From: Allobrachymonas sp.
GTDB lineage: Bacteria > Pseudomonadota > Gammaproteobacteria > Burkholderiales > Burkholderiaceae_C
NCBI GenBank assembly: GCA_030538335.1
Contig: JAUNUE010000076.1
Coordinates: 220-8,070 of the forward strand
DNA: 7,851 nt
Direction: 5' to 3'
This document shows, one piece after another, positions 5,471 through 7,851 of the stretch; position 1 is the stretch's first letter; the number at the start of each line of letters is the position of its first letter. The notes under the pieces are model-generated. The model was given only the letters and a program-made list of their open reading frames with translations, had not been told where the DNA came from and made no database searches. The translations under genes were made by a program, and so were the position numbers.

Positions 5471-7219
5471 ATGTCAGCCACTGAATCCACCCTTCGTGAT
5501 CCTGCCTCCGCCTCAGTCTTGCCTGGTGTGGCGCAGTTGTTGATCCAGAGTGGAAAACTGGGTCGGGAGGCAGCGGTTGAGGTGTCGCAGCGGGTGCGAC
5601 AGAGCAAGGCCAATTTTCTTGGTGAGCTGATCAGCGCTGGGCATGTCAATGGTTCCGATGTAGCACACACTTTGGCTCAGACATTTTCGATGCCGTTGCT
5701 TGATCTGGCGGCGCTTGACAAGAACAAGGTTCGCAAGGATCTGGTCGATATGAAGTTGGCAGCAGAGTGCCGGTTGGTGCCGCTGTCGAAGAAAAACGGG
5801 CGTTTGATTGTGGCGACCGCTGATCCCAGCGATCAGGTCGTGGCACAGAAGCTCAAATTTGCCATTCAGATGCCGATTGACTGGGTGGTGGTGGAGTACG
5901 CCAAACTCCAGGCATTTCTTGCTGACTGGACGGCAGGCGCTGCAGAAAGTCTGGACAAGCTCACTGCCGGGGCAGATTTTAATTTTGACGATATTGGAGA
6001 CGCCGAAGAAGGCGGGTCTGCAGAGGATGATGCGGCTGCCGGTGTAGATGGTGATGACGCCCCGGTCGTCAAATTTTTTCACAAGATGCTGGTCGATGCT
6101 GTCAATATGCGTGCGTCCGACCTGCACTTTGAGCCTTACGAATTCACTTACCGCGTACGTTTCCGCGTCGACGGAGAGTTGCGCGAAGTGGCGTCGGCTC
6201 CTCCTGCCATCAAGGATCGACTGGCCTCGCGCATCAAGGTCTTGTCGCGGCTCGATATTTCGGAAAAACGGGTGCCGCAGGACGGGCGGATGAAGCTCAA
6301 ATTGGGGCCCGAAAAAGTCATTGATTTCCGTGTCAGTACGTTGCCTACCTTGTTTGGCGAGAAGGTAGTGATCCGTATTCTTGACCCCAGCAGTGCCAAG
6401 ATGGGCATTGATGCGCTGGGCTACGATCCTGTGGAAAAAGAGCGCTTGCTCAAGGCGATTTACCGCCCCTACGGCATGATTTTGGTGACAGGGCCTACGG
6501 GTTCAGGTAAAACCGTGTCGCTGTATAGCTGCCTAAACCTGCTGAACCAGCCCGGCGTGAATATTTCCACCGCTGAAGACCCTTCGGAAATCAATATGCC
6601 GGGGGTGAACCAGGTCAACGTCAATGAAAAAGCGGGGCTGACTTTTGCTGCGGCGCTCAAATCGTTTCTGCGTCAGGATCCTGATGTGATCATGGTGGGT
6701 GAAATCCGCGACCTGGAAACGGCCGATATTGCCATCAAGGCTGCTCAAACGGGCCATATGGTGCTGTCCACCTTGCACACCAACGATGCACCTACCACCT
6801 TGACGCGCCTGCGCAATATGGGCGTGGCACCGTTCAATATCGCTTCCAGCGTCATCCTGATCACGGCGCAACGTCTGGCGCGGCGTTTGTGCGTCAAGTG
6901 CAAGCAGCCTGCTGACATTCCCGAAGCCAATTTGCTGGAAGCCGGATTTACCCCGGATCAGCTTGATGGCTCTTGGCAGCCCTACAAGCCTGTGGGGTGT
7001 GATGCCTGCAACAATGGCTACAAGGGGCGCGTGGGTATTTACCAGGTCATGCCGATCAGCGAGCCGATCCAGGAAATCATCCTGGCCGACGGCAGTGCGC
7101 TGGAACTGGCCAAACAGGCTGAAAAAGAGGGCGTTATGTCGCTACGCCAATCGGGTTTGCAGAAGGTGGTACAGGGTATTACATCCTTGGAAGAAGTGTT
7201 GGGTGTGACCAACGAATAA
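5471..7219 (+). CDS. pilB: Type IV pilus assembly (extension) ATPase PilB
   Basis: The cytoplasmic hexameric ATPase that drives pilin polymerisation together with PilC. Its 582 residues are usual for PilB. An N-terminal MshEN/T2SSE_N-type domain (about 15-155; this domain binds cyclic di-GMP in some relatives) leads through a strongly acidic linker (about 169-199) to the secretion ATPase domain. That domain shows RASDLHFEP, Walker A GPTGSGKT (341-348), the Asp box AEDPSE (368-373), Walker B VIMVGE (406-411) and the His box from Q426 to H436. The zinc-binding cysteine pairs C474-x2-C477 and C510-x2-C513, which separate PilB from the retraction ATPase PilT, are both present. The ATG at 5471 is the first possible start after an in-frame TAG six bases upstream, yet no Shine-Dalgarno sequence precedes it. 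pilC follows after 41 bp with no terminator, so the two are likely one transcript. Confidence 0.97.
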   Translation: MSATESTLRDPASASVLPGVAQLLIQSGKLGREAAVEVSQRVRQSKANFLGELISAGHVNGSDVAHTLAQTFSMPLLDLAALDKNKVRKDLVDMKLAAECRLVPLSKKNGRLIVATADPSDQVVAQKLKFAIQMPIDWVVVEYAKLQAFLADWTAGAAESLDKLTAGADFNFDDIGDAEEGGSAEDDAAAGVDGDDAPVVKFFHKMLVDAVNMRASDLHFEPYEFTYRVRFRVDGELREVASAPPAIKDRLASRIKVLSRLDISEKRVPQDGRMKLKLGPEKVIDFRVSTLPTLFGEKVVIRILDPSSAKMGIDALGYDPVEKERLLKAIYRPYGMILVTGPTGSGKTVSLYSCLNLLNQPGVNISTAEDPSEINMPGVNQVNVNEKAGLTFAAALKSFLRQDPDVIMVGEIRDLETADIAIKAAQTGHMVLSTLHTNDAPTTLTRLRNMGVAPFNIASSVILITAQRLARRLCVKCKQPADIPEANLLEAGFTPDQLDGSWQPYKPVGCDACNNGYKGRVGIYQVMPISEPIQEIILADGSALELAKQAEKEGVMSLRQSGLQKVVQGITSLEEVLGVTNE

Positions 7220-7246
7220 GGGTTTGGTTTTCGAGAAGTAATTGAG

Positions 7247-7252
7247 ACGGAG
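7247..7252 (+). promoter_or_regulatory. Ribosome binding site of pilC
   Basis: ACGGAG lies 8 bases before the ATG at 7261. Another ATG at 7256 is out of frame with the PilC sequence and too close to the site. The 41-bp pilB-pilC gap contains nothing else apparent. Confidence 0.65.
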
Positions 7253-7260
7253 AATATGAC

Positions 7261-7851
7261 ATGGCAACCGCATCGGGCAACACTTCCAGCCGCCGATCTA
7301 CTGGGCGAAGCTCTGGCAGGGCGTCATCGCACAAGGTAGAAAAAGAAGTCAAAACCTTCATGTTTGCTTGGCAGGGGGTGGACAAGCAGAATCGGCCAAT
7401 TCAGGGAGATATGCGTGCTGCATCCGAGGCGGTGGTGCGCAGTACTTTGCAGCGCCAAGGCATCAAGGTGCTGAAGATGAAGAAGCGCCGGGCCAAGGCC
7501 GGCAGTACGCCAAAACCCAAAGACATTGCGCTTTTTACGCGCCAGTTGGCGACTATGATCAAGGCGGGGGTACCGTTGCTGCAGTCGTTCGATATTGTGG
7601 CGCGCGGCAGCGAAAACCCCAAAATGACCAAGCTGCTGCTGGCGATCAAGAGTGATGTGGAAACAGGTACTTCGCTGAACCAAGCCTTTCGCAAATATCC
7701 CATGCATTTCGACAACCTCTACTGCAATCTGGTGGAGGCGGGTGAACAGGCCGGTATTCTGGAAGGCTTGCTGGATCGTCTGGCCACCTATATGGAAAAG
7801 ACGGAGGCCATCAAGCGCAAGATCAAGTCAGCATTGATGTACCCGATTGCG
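7261..7851 (+). CDS. pilC: Type IV pilus inner-membrane platform protein PilC (3' part beyond the window edge)
   Basis: PilC is the polytopic inner-membrane protein on which PilB acts to assemble pilin. The window holds the first 197 codons, open to the right edge, about half of the usual length of roughly 400. The start of the first T2SF domain is visible from about residue 88: DIALFTRQLATMIKAGVPLL, then NLVEAGEQAGIL (156-167), a well conserved stretch of the family, ending in the KIKSALMYP segment that leads into the first membrane helix. Residues 31-77 (FAWQGVD onward) are the usual small N-terminal region, with a basic patch KMKKRR (72-77). In front is a Ser/Arg-rich, low-complexity stretch (residues 5-24) that is probably disordered. 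The gene follows pilB directly, matching the common pilB-pilC-pilD order; pilD would be expected to the right but is not visible. Confidence 0.96.
   Translation, partial: MATASGNTSSRRSTGRSSGRASSHKVEKEVKTFMFAWQGVDKQNRPIQGDMRAASEAVVRSTLQRQGIKVLKMKKRRAKAGSTPKPKDIALFTRQLATMIKAGVPLLQSFDIVARGSENPKMTKLLLAIKSDVETGTSLNQAFRKYPMHFDNLYCNLVEAGEQAGILEGLLDRLATYMEKTEAIKRKIKSALMYPIA

Noticed and set aside
1..7851. CRISPR arrays, tRNA or rRNA genes, insertion sequences and attachment sites
   Set aside because: No regularly spaced repeats, tRNA-like folds, transposase or integrase motifs, or terminal inverted repeats were found on reading both strands.

Overview
The window comes from a GC-rich (about 60% in most genes) proteobacterium. 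The PilB and PilC sequences, the pilB-pilC order and the overall gene style point to Burkholderiales, probably Comamonadaceae. That placement is judged from general sequence character, not from a database match.

Layout, left to right: (1) A minus-strand gene fills bases 1-2269 and runs off the left edge. It encodes a single-chain restriction-modification enzyme of the MmeI/YeeA type (type IIL): an N-terminal PD-(D/E)xK nuclease, a helical spacer, an N6-adenine methyltransferase with DPACGCG and NPPF motifs, and the first part of the target-recognition domain. (2) A 273-bp divergent gap follows, with a perfect 15-bp palindrome. (3) At 2543-3598 (+) lies a threonine aldolase family gene. It is complete except for an in-frame TAG at codon 199, where relatives carry Trp, so it is annotated as a pseudogene. 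(4) Tail-to-tail with it is a minus-strand gene (3614-5116) for a peptide/nickel-type (SBP_bac_5) solute-binding protein, with no permease or ATPase gene beside it in the window. (5) A 354-bp divergent intergenic region holds several palindromes, a direct repeat and a leader hairpin. (6) pilB (5471-7219) and the start of pilC (7261 to the right edge) form a type IV pilus assembly operon: PilB is the cytoplasmic extension ATPase and PilC the inner-membrane platform protein.

How the parts relate: pilB and pilC act together in pilus assembly and are probably co-transcribed. The other genes look functionally unrelated to them and to each other. The restriction-modification enzyme would modify host DNA and cut unmodified incoming DNA.

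No wholly new system is evident. The points most worth a second look are the intact bifunctional restriction enzyme, whose base composition falls sharply where its target-recognition domain should begin (suggesting specificity exchange by recombination), the single-base nonsense change in the aldolase gene, and the cluster of palindromic elements upstream of pilB. No tRNA, rRNA, CRISPR array, insertion sequence or integrase was found.
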